Part shown: in pieces, positions 31,385-41,449 of the stretch
Position numbering within the stretch: the stretch's first letter is position 1
Layout of the letters: the number at the start of each line of letters is the position of its first letter
Assembly: GCF_963259705.1 (NCBI RefSeq)
Contig: NC_081840.1
Span: forward strand, 114,689,074 to 114,753,073
Direction of reading: 5' to 3'
DNA from: Myotis daubentonii
Taxonomy: Eukaryota > Chordata > Mammalia > Chiroptera > Vespertilionidae
Length of the DNA stretch: 64,000 nucleotides
The notes under the pieces: model-generated
Databases searched by the model: none
What the model was told of the DNA's origin: nothing
What the model saw: the letters and a program-made list of their open reading frames with translations, nothing else
Program-made: the position numbers and the translations under genes

Positions 31385-31800
31385 TCACTGTAAAGAGGTG
31401 GGGGCTATCACCTTCTTTGACTCAGAGTTAGGCCATGTCACTTGCTTTGGCTAATGGGATGTTAGCAAATGTGAGGCAAGCAGAAGCCTGGGAAAACACT
31501 TGAAGGATGGGTGTGTTTGCTTTTGCATTCTGCCATCACCTTGAGAATCTACCTGGGTTAACCTGGTGGAGAGTAAGACGCATGTGGAAAGAAGCTGAGT
31601 TGTCCCAATTGTCTCAGATGAGGCCAGCCAAGATCAACCAACAGCCAGCCTATTCCCAGACCATTAAAGAGCTCAGCCACAGCCAGAAGGAGCTCTCAGT
31701 TGACTCATTAAATCAAGAAGCTGAAAAATGCTTGTTGTTTTAAGCCACTGACATTGGGATGTTTTGTTATGCAGTATTATTTTGGCAATCAACGACTGAC
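31385..31800 (+). mobile_element. MaLR LTR (MLT1 type)
   Basis: 'gccatgtcacttgctttggc', 'taatgggatgttagcaaatg' and the 3' block 'ttgttgttttaagccactga' place this as an MLT1-type LTR in plus orientation. Confidence 0.75.
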
Positions 31801-31804
31801 ATGA

Positions 31805-31850
31805 CCACAACATAGCACACACTAGGTGCCTAATAAATGTGTATTTACTC
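31805..31850 (+). repeat. L2 or MIR 3' end
   Basis: 'taggtgcctaataaatgtgt' is the shared L2/MIR terminal motif. Confidence 0.45.
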
Positions 31851-31869
31851 CATCATTCTACCCACCCTC

Positions 31870-32450
31870 ATACCTTTAGATGCAAAGTTTGAAATCATTG
31901 GGAGACATTAGTTGTTGTCCTGGTGGATTTTAAGCTATAATCTCATTGTGATTCCTGCTTCATATTGATTACAGACGCTGACTGCTCAATTTTGATTAAA
32001 TACTAAATCATAAGCTGCTTAAAAAGTGCTTGCAAAAAGCTGACATTTATGAAGTCCAATAAACTACTTGTAAGAACAGGAGTGCTAGATTGGGAGAAAA
32101 AAAATAAAATCTTCATCCAAACAAACATCAGTTGACAGCAGACAGATGGTCAGAATCCCTTACTTGTAAACTAGAAAAATTAAGATTTGGCAAGGGTTGT
32201 CTGAAAATAACTAGCAAACATCAAAGTTTCCCCTTTCAATGCTGGTGTTTTTCTGGGCCTGACTTCAATATTTTCACAGGCTACTGCACGGAAAAGGTGT
32301 TGCAGGCCTCCGCGTTGCTGGCAAGGAAACACTAAGAAATACCAGCAACGATTTATAGGAAGCAAGGCTGCCAACATCCCAAAAAGTGAGCGTTTAGCGG
32401 CCAGCAACTGCACATTCCCATAAATCCCCATAACTCAGCATCAGGGCTTC
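31870..32450. other. Repeat-free block, possible conserved non-coding element
   Basis: This stretch has no repeat words and carries clustered motif-like cores such as 'aacatcaaag', 'gattacag', 'gattaaat' and 'ccataaatcccc'. It is more evenly composed than its neighbours. Function is only inferred. Confidence 0.3.
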
Positions 32451-33388
32451 CCTTAAACTGCTGAGGTGTGAGGAAAAGGGATTGGCTTTCATGGGGTGAC
32501 TGTGAGTTTAATCTCGTGGGGCCAGCAGCTATCTTAATAGAAATGGAATCCAGCCTTAAAACCATATGGCAGGCTCTCCTCGCCTTTGTTAAATCAAGGA
32601 ATGAGGGTGCTAAGAGGGACTCTGGCTTGGGCTCAAACAAGCCCCATGGGTCCGGGAGAGACACAGGCTTCGGCTGCCTGGTTCTCATTTCTTTCTGACC
32701 TCTCCGCGACCTCCGAAGGTCTCAGAGAGTGAGCTTGTGTGCTGATGAGGTAGGGTGTGCGCTTGTTTTACTCTGCACAAGGATTGGCAACTGACATTGC
32801 TCCAAAGATGGCCTGTGTGCTGCCCGTTGGTGGCATTGCTCCTGCTGCCTCAATTATACAGCCTGCATACAAGCCCATGACTGCACGGATCACAGAATTT
32901 GGGGCCCCTGCCAGGAGAGCAGCAGTATCCTGTGGTAGAAAGACCTTTAGCCTGGGGGTGGCAGAGACAGGCTGTGAAAGAACAAAACTCAGAAGCAGAT
33001 CATTGCAATGTATGGTGAGCGCAAAGATTAAGATATGCCCAGGGCATTATAGGAACACAGAGGTTACCTGGCCCAGGCTGTGTGACTTCCTGGAGGAAGT
33101 GATGTCTGAATTGAGTCTAAAAATTGAATAGAAGTTAATCAGCAGAAAAGGATAGGGAAGGACATTGAAACAATGGAAAATCTGATGAGCAAATTACTGC
33201 CAACCAGCTTCTGTTTGAACCCCACTAATGATGGAGGTTTGATGGGTATTCTGTTTGAACCCCTTCAGTGACTCAGAGCCCATTAAAGAGCTGATTCTAG
33301 CTCAGATAGTTCAGGCTTTTGGAAGATCCTTTTTCATAGAGAGTCTCTCTATGGCTTTCACCTATTGGCCCTACTCCCATGCAGGGTG
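32450..33388. other. Unassigned stretch with a fragment of the old dispersed repeat
   Basis: 'ttcctggaggaagtgatgtc' then 'tgaattgagtctaaaaattg' (33085-33125) belong to the repeat described at 40540-41180. Nothing else is recognised. Confidence 0.4.
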
Positions 33389-33623
33389 CAGGGGTGGGCA
33401 AACTTTTTGACTCGAGGGCCACAATGGGTTCTTAAACTGGACCGGAGGGCCGGAACAAAAGCATGGATGGAGTGTTTGTGTGAACTAATACATGTTAACA
33501 CTGCTGCTGGTGAAGGAGCGGAGGGGAGAGCAAGAGAACCCTCCGCTCTTTCGGGTCCGCGGGCCGGATAGAACAGCCGAACGGGCCGGATCCGGCCCGT
33601 GGGCCGTAGTTTGCCCACGGCTG
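33389..33623 (+). mobile_element. Non-autonomous hAT element, 235 bp, alternative core
   Basis: Its termini and first ~102 bp match the element at 19270-19484 almost base for base. Positions 33491-33579 are a different, GC-rich core with 'gggccggat' words, where the other copy has an AT-rich core. The expected 8-bp duplications ('gcagggtg' and 'gcatagag') agree at only five of eight positions, so the flanks have changed or the ends were recombined. Confidence 0.85.
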
Positions 33624-33624
33624 G

Positions 33625-34120
33625 CATAGAGTGAATGCATCTCTTGTATCAGACATTGCTTGTGTGTGGAGCGGAGTCTGAACCATGCTGGCTCATTTCC
33701 TTACCTCTATTATGGCCAACATCCCAGGAGAACAGGGGTCAGAGCCCCGAGGAGGATCAATGAACCCATCTGAAAAATAAGTGACCTTGAGATTGGATCT
33801 GAACTCTAGGGAGGAGGATCTGGCTCAGCTCTGTTTCTAAGGGCCCAACAAACCTGAAGTCTGAAACACCCAACTAGCAGAGTCCATGCCCTCCTAAGTG
33901 GATGGCCAAGAGAAAGAGAGGCAGGAAGAGAGTATGAGAGGTAGAGTGTGCCGAGCCCAGAGCTTTAGGGTCCAGGTCCCAGCCGAGCTATTGGGGATCC
34001 CCAGGCAATCTCCCCTCAGTGAGCAGTGGGTGGGCCAGTGTCGTGGAGTAAACACATGACAAGCATTTGGAGGCTCACCTGCCTCACAGGAAGGGCTTAC
34101 CAGTGTTTGCTGTTGCTGTG
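33625..34120. other. Unassigned stretch
   Basis: No repeat or gene signature recognised. Confidence 0.35.
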
Positions 34121-34333
34121 TTTTTGTTTTAAGATTTTTTTATTATTTCAGAGAGGAAGAGAGAGATAGAAACATCAATTATGAGGGAGAATCATTGATT
34201 GGCTGCATCCTGCACGCCCCCTACTGGGGATCAAGCCCGCAACCCAGGGCATGTGCCCTTGACCAGAATCGAACCTGGGACCCTTTGGTCCGCAGACCGA
34301 CACTCTATCCACTGAGCCAAACCAGCTAGGGCT
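34121..34333 (-). mobile_element. VES SINE (tRNA-derived)
   Basis: In reverse complement the element starts with the VES head, with an A box and a B box at the expected spacing ('gaatcgaacctggga' is the B box reversed), and ends in an A/T-rich tail at 34121-34145. The flanks show an imperfect duplication ('ctgttgctgt' against 'ctgttactgt'). Confidence 0.9.
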
Positions 34334-34539
34334 ACTGTTACTGTTATTACCTCTCAGGGATAGAGAAGGCACACCTGTGTGGTTAAGGGTATTGGAAGCA
34401 ACAGCCAACCCTAGCTTGTCTTCCCCACCTGCCTGCTACAAACTGAACTCCACTGTGAGCTGTCCCTCATAATAAATATCCCTGCAGAGCAGCTCAGCGC
34501 CTCCGATCTCTCCCTCAGACTATGAAAATAACAGTGCCT

Positions 34540-34641
34540 CCCTCACAGTGCTCAACTCCTATGACAATTAGAGTGTTAATCAATATTAAAGCACTTAGAA
34601 GAGTGCCTGGCATGCAGCGCTGTATATCTGTTTGGTAACAT
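34540..34641 (+). repeat. MIR SINE 3' piece
   Basis: 'attaaagcacttagaagagt' and 'gcctggcatgcag' match the MIR 3' end. The stretch 34334-34539 has no feature. Confidence 0.65.
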
Positions 34642-34695
34642 GATTATTATTATTATTATCATCATCATCATCATCATCACTACTATTATTATTCC
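34642..34695 (+). repeat. (ATT)n/(ATC)n simple repeat
   Basis: An ATT run changes to ATC and back to ATT; it has grown from the tail of the MIR element. Confidence 0.85.
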
Positions 34696-35059
34696 AGATG
34701 CTCAGTGAATGAATGTAGAAAAAATTGCAGTGTGTGAGAGATCAGGGGGAGCCCTGTGATTTGCCTTTTCACCGTGCACCTGAAAGACATGGGGAAACAT
34801 CGATCTGTGGAAAAACAAAGCGTGTCCTCACCTCACACCAGTCATGCCTGAGTTCCAACTTGATGGTCCCTGGAATCAACGGCCTCTTCTTTGCTTCCCC
34901 AAGTGAGCGTTCCCCACTGTTGCTCAAAGCAATGCAATGAGAGCGCGCTGCTTGGTGCCAGGTGACTTCCATTCGAGTCCCACTTGCACCGGCTGCTGGG
35001 CTCAGCCCCTCCTCAGCCTCCTGTGTGAAGTGACAACTGGTGGACGTGGCCACAGTGAT

Positions 35060-35335
35060 ATTTAAACACTTACAAACTGCAATTCACCTTCTGAATCTCT
35101 CAGTAATGTTTCCTAATTAATCACCCTGTGTACTGCATTCTAAATTAATTAAATTAAAAGTAATTAGATCCAGGGAATTTAAATTAATCTAATTAGGTTA
35201 GAGGTACATCCAGTGGCTGTGGTGAGGGGTGCCATGTAAATTGCCCAATTTCAGTGTAAAAAAGATAAACTTAGATTACAGACAGGCTGTTGGGGGCGGG
35301 AAGTAGCCTTAAAAAGAATGATCGAGGTCATGCAA
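35060..35335. other. AT-rich block with clustered TAAT cores
   Basis: 'cctaattaatcaccc', 'aaattaattaaatt' and 'aagtaattagatc' lie within 100 bases, and no repeat is recognised. This pattern is common in developmental enhancers, but the assignment is inference. The stretch 34696-35059 is unassigned. Confidence 0.3.
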
Positions 35336-35339
35336 TAAT

Positions 35340-35905
35340 GTTATCAATGAGAATAACAATGACAACAATAGCAAGTGCTGCATTCATTATTAGGGCTTCC
35401 CAGTGTGGAGCCTGCCTTCTCAGTCCCCACAGATTTCCTCCCAAGTAGATGCTGCTGCCCCTGCTCGGCAGATGGGAAAGCAGAGGTTATGCTGTGTGCA
35501 GGGTCCTGGTAGCAACCCTCATGGTTTGACCCTAGAGACCCCTCCTAACCCTCTCCAGCCGCCTCCCTGACCTGTACGTAGAGTTGACTCCATGGACTGG
35601 AGAAAGGAGAGTGGTGGATGGTGACCCACACACACACCCGCCAACACGGCGGTCCCTCAGACTTTTATCCTCTTGTGAGTCACATGATGGGTAATGTCAC
35701 ATGCTCACCACACTCCAGGGTGGTCTCAACCAGGCGTGGCTGTCAACAACCATGGGGTGTCCAAGGTTCACCCTACTTGCAAGCTAACAAGTAAGCCCAC
35801 TTTATCTCATGGCAGCTGGCAGAAACACAAGGTTCCTGGGTCAGAGACAAATGATTGTGTTACTCACAGAAATAGCAAGAGCCAGAACAGCACTATTTTC
35901 TTGCC
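35340..35905. other. Unassigned stretch
   Basis: No supported feature. A possible MIR piece lies at 35440-35500. Confidence 0.3.
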
Positions 35906-36814
35906 TCAGTTCCCCAAGCCCCAAATCCCACAAGGCAACACAGAAAGTGTCAGACGACACCTACGCACGCAGTGAGTTGCATTGCAGATGAGAAACCACA
36001 GGCTTAGGGAAGGTGAATTTTTATGAGGAACCATGAGACCACCTGCCCTGTGCTCGGGGGGACACTCTCCTCCAAGGCTGTTTGCTATACAGCATCCTTG
36101 AAAAGGGCAGGAAAGGCAGGCAGTGCCTCTGCTCACTAAACATGCAGAAACTCCAAAGGCCCAGGGAGAATTGTCTCCCAACGATTTCCACCTTTCATTT
36201 TCAGTCTCAGCTTCTGGCAAATCTTCCCTTGAATACACCACTCTACCAGCCACTCTGATTAATTTGACTGACAGGAAGTGGGACCAACCTGTTCTGTAAT
36301 TCTCTTGCAGTATATAAGTAAGGCGACTATAGCAGGACTCTCCAAGCAGCAAGATGAGACCAACCTGCAGTATTGACTGCAGGCATGCTCTCCCCAGAGC
36401 CTGGGCCCCGCCATCTGAACAGAGGCCTAAAGTGTAGGGGCTTATCTGAGAAAGCCAGGGGACTCTGCCTTCTGCCTTATGTTTCTGTACTACCCTTTCC
36501 ACATGGCCTAAGGCAGCAATCCAGGTAGGGCAGGATGTATTAGGGACCTCACAGGCTCCACCAGGGAAAAGTGTAAGGCAATTCCACGGTCTATAGCAGC
36601 CCGGCCAGTGAGCTGAGGCTGAATGAGTATCTTCCAGGGCCCAGGGTGAGGTGAGGTCAGCAAAATAGGGGACACATTTTCTTGTGCCACCTTTTCTAGG
36701 TGGAGGAAAAACTGGCCACAGTGCGCACAGATAATCAGTCATTATCCCTCTGGGGACCTGAAGGTCACTGTGCCAACTCCTAAGGTCCAAGTCAGCGTGT
36801 TTACAGGGAGACAA
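35906..36814 (-). other. Open reading frame of 302 codons, no recognised product
   Basis: This is the longest open frame in the window. The translation is Cys- and Trp-rich with a short hydrophobic stretch near the middle (VGLILLLGE). I see no signal peptide, zinc finger, retroviral or transposase motif. No promoter or splice signal supports it, and a MIR-like segment seems to underlie its 3' end. It may be a decayed LTR or a chance frame; I do not call it a gene. Confidence 0.2.
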
Positions 36815-37769
36815 GTTAACATCTGGCTTCCACAGAAGAGGTACATTCCCAGAGGCACATATGCAGCCTCTAGAAGCAATTATTTACAATTGTTTGGGTC
36901 CCCCAGGCTGGGCCCGCACCAGTCAGGGGTACAGGTTGACAATGCCTCCAGTAGCCCCTCGATAGGCGGCAAGGCTCCCAGTCCAGTTAGAATAACTGAA
37001 CCTAGTCTAGCCCAGGATTTCGAGAGACTGCCTGATGGCAGCCTATCCACCTTCTTCCGTGCCCACGCGCTATGTGGGTGACATTCACCTGCCCTGGGGA
37101 TGACGGAGTCACGGCTGTGAGGATGGGGTAGGGAGACATCCTGGGGTGCTGGCAGGAGTTCTGTGGAAGAGGTTCAGGAGCTTCCCCTGCTATTCCTGAA
37201 GACTTCCCAGTAAGGTTAAGGGAAATGGAGACCAAATCTAGTCAGAGCCACAGTCCATTAAACTGAAGGCACTCAGAAATGTTTGTGAGGCAGTCTCCAG
37301 GGGTGGCCCTGGAAGACAAATCTCATTAATGTCCCTCCCTCTCCTGTACTTCTGAGCACAAAGCATGGAAGTTTATCTCCCCAGGGCCGGGTTGTTACGC
37401 TCCCCTCACTGACATTCCAGTAGATAGACATCACCATCTTCCCAATCACCTTCTCCTCATACTCAGACCCTTAGTCCAGAAGGTTCAGGTGTAAGAGTGA
37501 CAGGAGCATCTTCATAAAACATACGGAGACCCATTATAGCCCCACCATAGGAGGAGTAGGTGAGCCGTGTCCTCCCCCCAGGGGTCGCTATCCTAATGCT
37601 CTAATGTCATGGTGGGCCAACAAGAGAGTCCAGGCGGCTGGACCAGAGTTAAGTTTGAAACCCCTAGGTAGCCTTTGGCTGCCCTTGGGTTGCTGTTGGG
37701 AAAGAAAGACACATGATGGCCAGGAATGGTCAGGACAGCATCCTGAGTTTCCAAAATAGATCTGAATAA
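36815..37769. other. Unassigned stretch
   Basis: No repeat or gene signature recognised. Confidence 0.3.
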
Positions 37770-37805
37770 CCCCCCCCCCACACACACACACACACACACA
37801 CACAC
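37770..37805 (+). repeat. C10 run followed by (CA)n
   Basis: Ten C residues run into about 13 CA units; on the minus strand this makes a false GV-rich frame. Confidence 0.9.
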
Positions 37806-38690
37806 CACCCAGCCCTTTCACTCTGGCCGTTACTCAGGAAGCAGCCAAGCGGAGATGACCACGTTCAGGCTCAGCAGCATTCAGTGGCCACACTGCCTGA
37901 CCAGGATGTGTGGGCCAGTGGGGGGTGAGGGAGGCACAGTCAGCACGGAAAGCCGGGAGGAGAGAGAGAGGAAGACAAGGGAGAGACCTCGCTCCGGCAC
38001 AGTCACATTCAACAAATTCATCCCCCATATTCCCACCTACATCACATTCAGGCAACTTCCCAGTTTTCTTCCAAGCAGCAGGAGGAAACTCATTTTATGG
38101 ACCCAAAGGTCCACCTTGATCATTTCAGCAGCACAAATGTCTGCCTTAAAGGTGAAAGTCCCCACCTCTATCAAGAGAGGAACCACTTGCTGTTTTGCGA
38201 TGACAGTTTTTCCATCTTCTACTCGTCATGGGTCAAGCCCCTCCCTGACCCTCCTCACAGGCAGCTGGCATCCCACCAACTTGCCACTCATTGGAAAGAG
38301 CTCTACAGGGGCCCCAAACAAACTTAAATGTGACAAGTATGCATCGCCCATCCTGCAAGGAAGCTTCCATGATACTCATATTTACAGCTGAGTTGAAAAG
38401 AATGAGACAATGGGGGGCGGGAGGATGAGACTACATTCCCTGGCAATCCCTGCACTGCTGGTGTTGCAAATTAAGGACAGTGTTCTAGGGCAGCTTGGTG
38501 TGGGCGTCCAGGTGTGCTGCTCCTGTGGGCCTGCCTGTGACCCTCAAATGCCAGCATGGTGCAGGCAGCTGGTGGTTAGAACCAGGGGCCTCAGTCAGCA
38601 ATGAAGGGCCGCAAGGAGCCATTCTTTGAAGATGTCAATGAGACATGAGAGGAAGCAGGATGGCACAGGCAGGATAAATGGGCCTCATCT
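37806..38690. other. Unassigned stretch
   Basis: No repeat or gene signature recognised; a 178-codon open frame (37855-38391) shows no domain. Confidence 0.3.
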
Positions 38691-38694
38691 CTGC

Positions 38695-38930
38695 TCACTC
38701 CAAACCAACAATTAGCCTGACCTTTTCCTCAGAAATTATACCAACTGCAACTTCCACTGCTGCTTTGCCTAATTTGCTTCATTGCTGGCGGGGAAACAAG
38801 TCCTGAAGAGGAATAAAAGCAGCTGGTTTCTTTGGACCATCAAAGGCAGAACTAGATGCTGCATGGTGATTTTCAAAGCAATTCAAAATGAACTTCAAAT
38901 TACCAAGAGCTGACTCCCTCCCGCATTGCT
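38695..38930. other. Possible conserved non-coding element
   Basis: A repeat-free stretch with 'ccaacaattagcctgacc', 'gaaattatacc', 'tgcctaatttgcttc' and 'ggaataaaagcagctgg' lies just before the CT repeat. The call is inferred from motif content. Confidence 0.25.
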
Positions 38931-38934
38931 CTCA

Positions 38935-38936
38935 TC

Positions 38937-38979
<43 letters not shown>

Positions 38980-39010
38980 CCTCTCTCTCTCTCCCCCCCT
39001 CCCTCTTTCT
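38935..39010 (+). repeat. (CT)n simple repeat
   Basis: About 70 bases of CT dinucleotide with a few TTT and CCC interruptions; it creates a false Leu-Ser frame. Confidence 0.95.
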
Positions 39011-39389
39011 GCCTTTAGCCTTTCTTCACAAAGCAGAACTGCCCCCAGCCTCCTATGTTCTGCTTTGAAGCCAGCCACGTTTTCCCACGCCACCCCTTCA
39101 TCCCCCTGGTGTTGGAGGAGCCTCAAGCACCAACCATTTGCTTTTTCCAAGAAGAGGTTCCAAGGTGCCCACAGGCTTCCCAGACAAGAGGCCGCCTCTG
39201 GTGTGTGATGGCTGGAGACTGTAATACTCAGACAGGTAGGGTGGCCTCCAGGGGTCTGGCAGGGCACAGTGCATCATCCCTGAGTGCTCCCCAGCCAGGG
39301 AAGGACATGAGGGGGAAAGGAGAGGAGAGAAAAGCAGGTTCGTGCTGCAGAGAGAGATTTGATGGCCTATTATGTCAGTGGTGCCCTTT

Positions 39390-39590
39390 AGGGCCCACAT
39401 TTCTACTGGAGCCAGTTCTAAGGCCACCTCCTGCAGGAAGTCTTCTCTCACCGCCTCTGCCCCACAGAGCTCACTCGCTCCGCTTCCCGGGAATTCAGCC
39501 TCACTGCCTGCCCAGCCCCTTGGTTCCAGGCGTACCCAGCCTACTGTCTATTAATTACCAGCTCTGTATGTATGAGAACCCCAAACAGCC
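39390..39590 (+). repeat. L2 LINE fragment
   Basis: 'cacctcctgcaggaagtctt' then 'ctctcaccgcctctg' follows the L2 3' order. The regions 39011-39389 and 39591-40239 are unassigned. Confidence 0.55.
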
Positions 39591-40254
39591 TGACACAGCA
39601 TGGAGTTCCAATGAGTGTTGAGCCGACCCCCTTTTCCTCTGCCCTGTCCCCGCTCCTAGAAGTAAAAAGGGCCCCTATCACACTCCAGTGGCCCCAATGT
39701 CTAGCCCAAGTCCTTCGACATCTTAATCACAGTCAGATACCAATAACTACTTGTAAATTGGATCGTGGTTTCCTTCAAACGTTGCAAGAGCTTGTTTTTC
39801 TCCTTTAATGACCAAAGAAAAAAACACATGTTAAGAATGTTTCCAACCTCATCTCTGTTCCTACTTGCCCCAAGCTGCAGACCGAGTAACCAAATTTCCC
39901 TTCACTATTGGACAAAAGGTTGGGCAGTTTCCGATGCAATTAAAAATTCAGTGGTGAAGGGGCTCCTCTTTTCCACTTGCTAACTGAGTCACTTGGAGAA
40001 GCTAGTACCTCCCTGAGTTCCTCCTACACAACATTCAGTTGGGCTATGTTACTGCCTGGCCAACAAGGTCCACAGGCAGCTCTGGGTTTCTGAAAATAGG
40101 CCACATGAGAACTTTCCTCCAAAGGAGACACCCTACCACCAGATCCTGTTGTGCAAAGGGGGCTTTGGTCAGCAAACAGGCCGCAGGCTATAAGAGGGGG
40201 AGCTGGCCCTTGAAACCAGGCTGGACTGATGTCTCCAGTAAGAATTTAACCAGG

Positions 40255-40524
40255 CCCTAGCCAGTTCAGCTCAGTAGATAAAGCATCGGCCCACAGACTG
40301 AAGAGTCCCGGGTTCAATTCTGGTCAAGGGCCTGTACCTCGGTTGCAGGCTTAATCCCTGGCCCTGCTTGGGGAGCGCATGCAGAGGCAACCAATCTATG
40401 TGTCTCTCTCACATGGTTGTTTCTCTCTCTGTGTCTCTCCCTCTCCTTCCCACTCTCTCTAAAAATCAATGGAAAAAATACCTCAGGTAAGGATTAACAA
40501 AACAAAAAACAAACAACAACAAAA
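40255..40524 (+). mobile_element. VES SINE (tRNA-derived)
   Basis: The tRNA-like head ('ccctagccagttcagctcag'), B box ('gggttcaattctggtc') and VES body are present, with a long A-rich tail containing AAC units. An exact 15-bp target duplication, 'aagaatttaaccagg', lies at 40240-40254 and 40525-40539. It lies at the 5' edge of an old repeat. Confidence 0.95.
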
Positions 40525-40539
40525 AAGAATTTAACCAGG

Positions 40540-41180
40540 AAGGTCATGGGAAGCCTAACTAAGGAGGTGACATTTGAGTTGAGGCTTGAATGAGAAGACC
40601 ATGCCATAGCAGGTTCTGGGGATGGTCATTCCAGGCTGAAGGAACAGCTACTGCAAAGGCTCTGGGGCGAGAATGAGCTTGACATGTTCAAGGAATCAAG
40701 AGAAAGCCAGTCTGGCTAGAATATGGTAGGTCAGGGAAAAACAGAGGTTGAGGAGGAGACAAACTGGTTGTGTGGAGCCTTGCATCCCACAGTAAGTAGT
40801 TTAGATTTTAAGTTCTACAAGAAGTAATTAAAGGGCTTTACTTAGAAGAGTATTATATTGAGGTCATCCTGCTATAGTATGGAGAATAGATGGCAGGGAA
40901 ACCAGGATGGAAACAGAACAACCTACTAGGAAGCTGTTGACCATGGAAGATTTGGTGGCGTGGGTCAGAGTGACGGGAATAGAGGGAAGTGGACAGATTC
41001 AGGATATATGTAGAAAGTATAGCCAATAAATTCCACTAATGGATTACGGTGTGGGGAGGGAAGGAAACGGAAGAATCAAGGATGATGTGCGTGATTTTTG
41101 TCTTGAGCAATGGGGTTGGATGTCAGTGTTACTTACAGGAATGAAGAAGACTTGGGAGATTTATAGGCAAAGCTTTTAGC
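40540..41180 (+). repeat. Old dispersed mammalian repeat, longest copy
   Basis: It runs through 'gaggtgacatttgagttgag', 'gtcattccaggctgaaggaa', 'cagctactgcaaaggctctg', 'ggtcatcctgctatag' and 'atcaaggatgatgtgcgtg' in order. Shorter copies are at 390-690, 7880-8870 and 26150-26590. I know this text is widespread in mammals but cannot name the family with confidence. Confidence 0.6.
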
Positions 41181-41191
41181 TTGGTGTAGAC

Positions 41192-41449
41192 CAGCGCTTT
41201 TCAACCTTTTGCATCTTGTGACACACATAAACTATTTAAAATTCTGCAGCACACCAAAAAACCTATTATTTGTCAATCTGAAAAAAAGGAGGTATAATTT
41301 TTATTCATTCACATCAGGTGGCTATTGTGCGGGCTGTTGTCATTTTTTTTATTTGACAATCAAATGGAAAAGAGGTCAGTGCCTCTAACTAAATAGTCAG
41401 GTATTGCATATTTTAAAAATTCTTGCAGCACACCATTTGAAAATTGCTG
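41192..41449 (+). mobile_element. Non-autonomous hAT element, second family
   Basis: The ends 'cagcgcttttcaacc' and 'tttgaaaattgctg' are imperfect inverted repeats of about 13 bp. The flanks 'gtgtagac' (41184-41191) and 'gtatagac' (41450-41457) match at seven of eight positions, fitting an 8-bp hAT duplication with one later change. It is unrelated in sequence to 19270-19484. Confidence 0.85.

Noticed and set aside
37588..37821. Val/Cys-rich minus-strand frames
   Set aside because: They are translations of the C10/(CA)n tract.
38888..39267. Leu/Ser-rich and Glu/Arg-rich open frames on opposite strands
   Set aside because: They come from the CT simple repeat.
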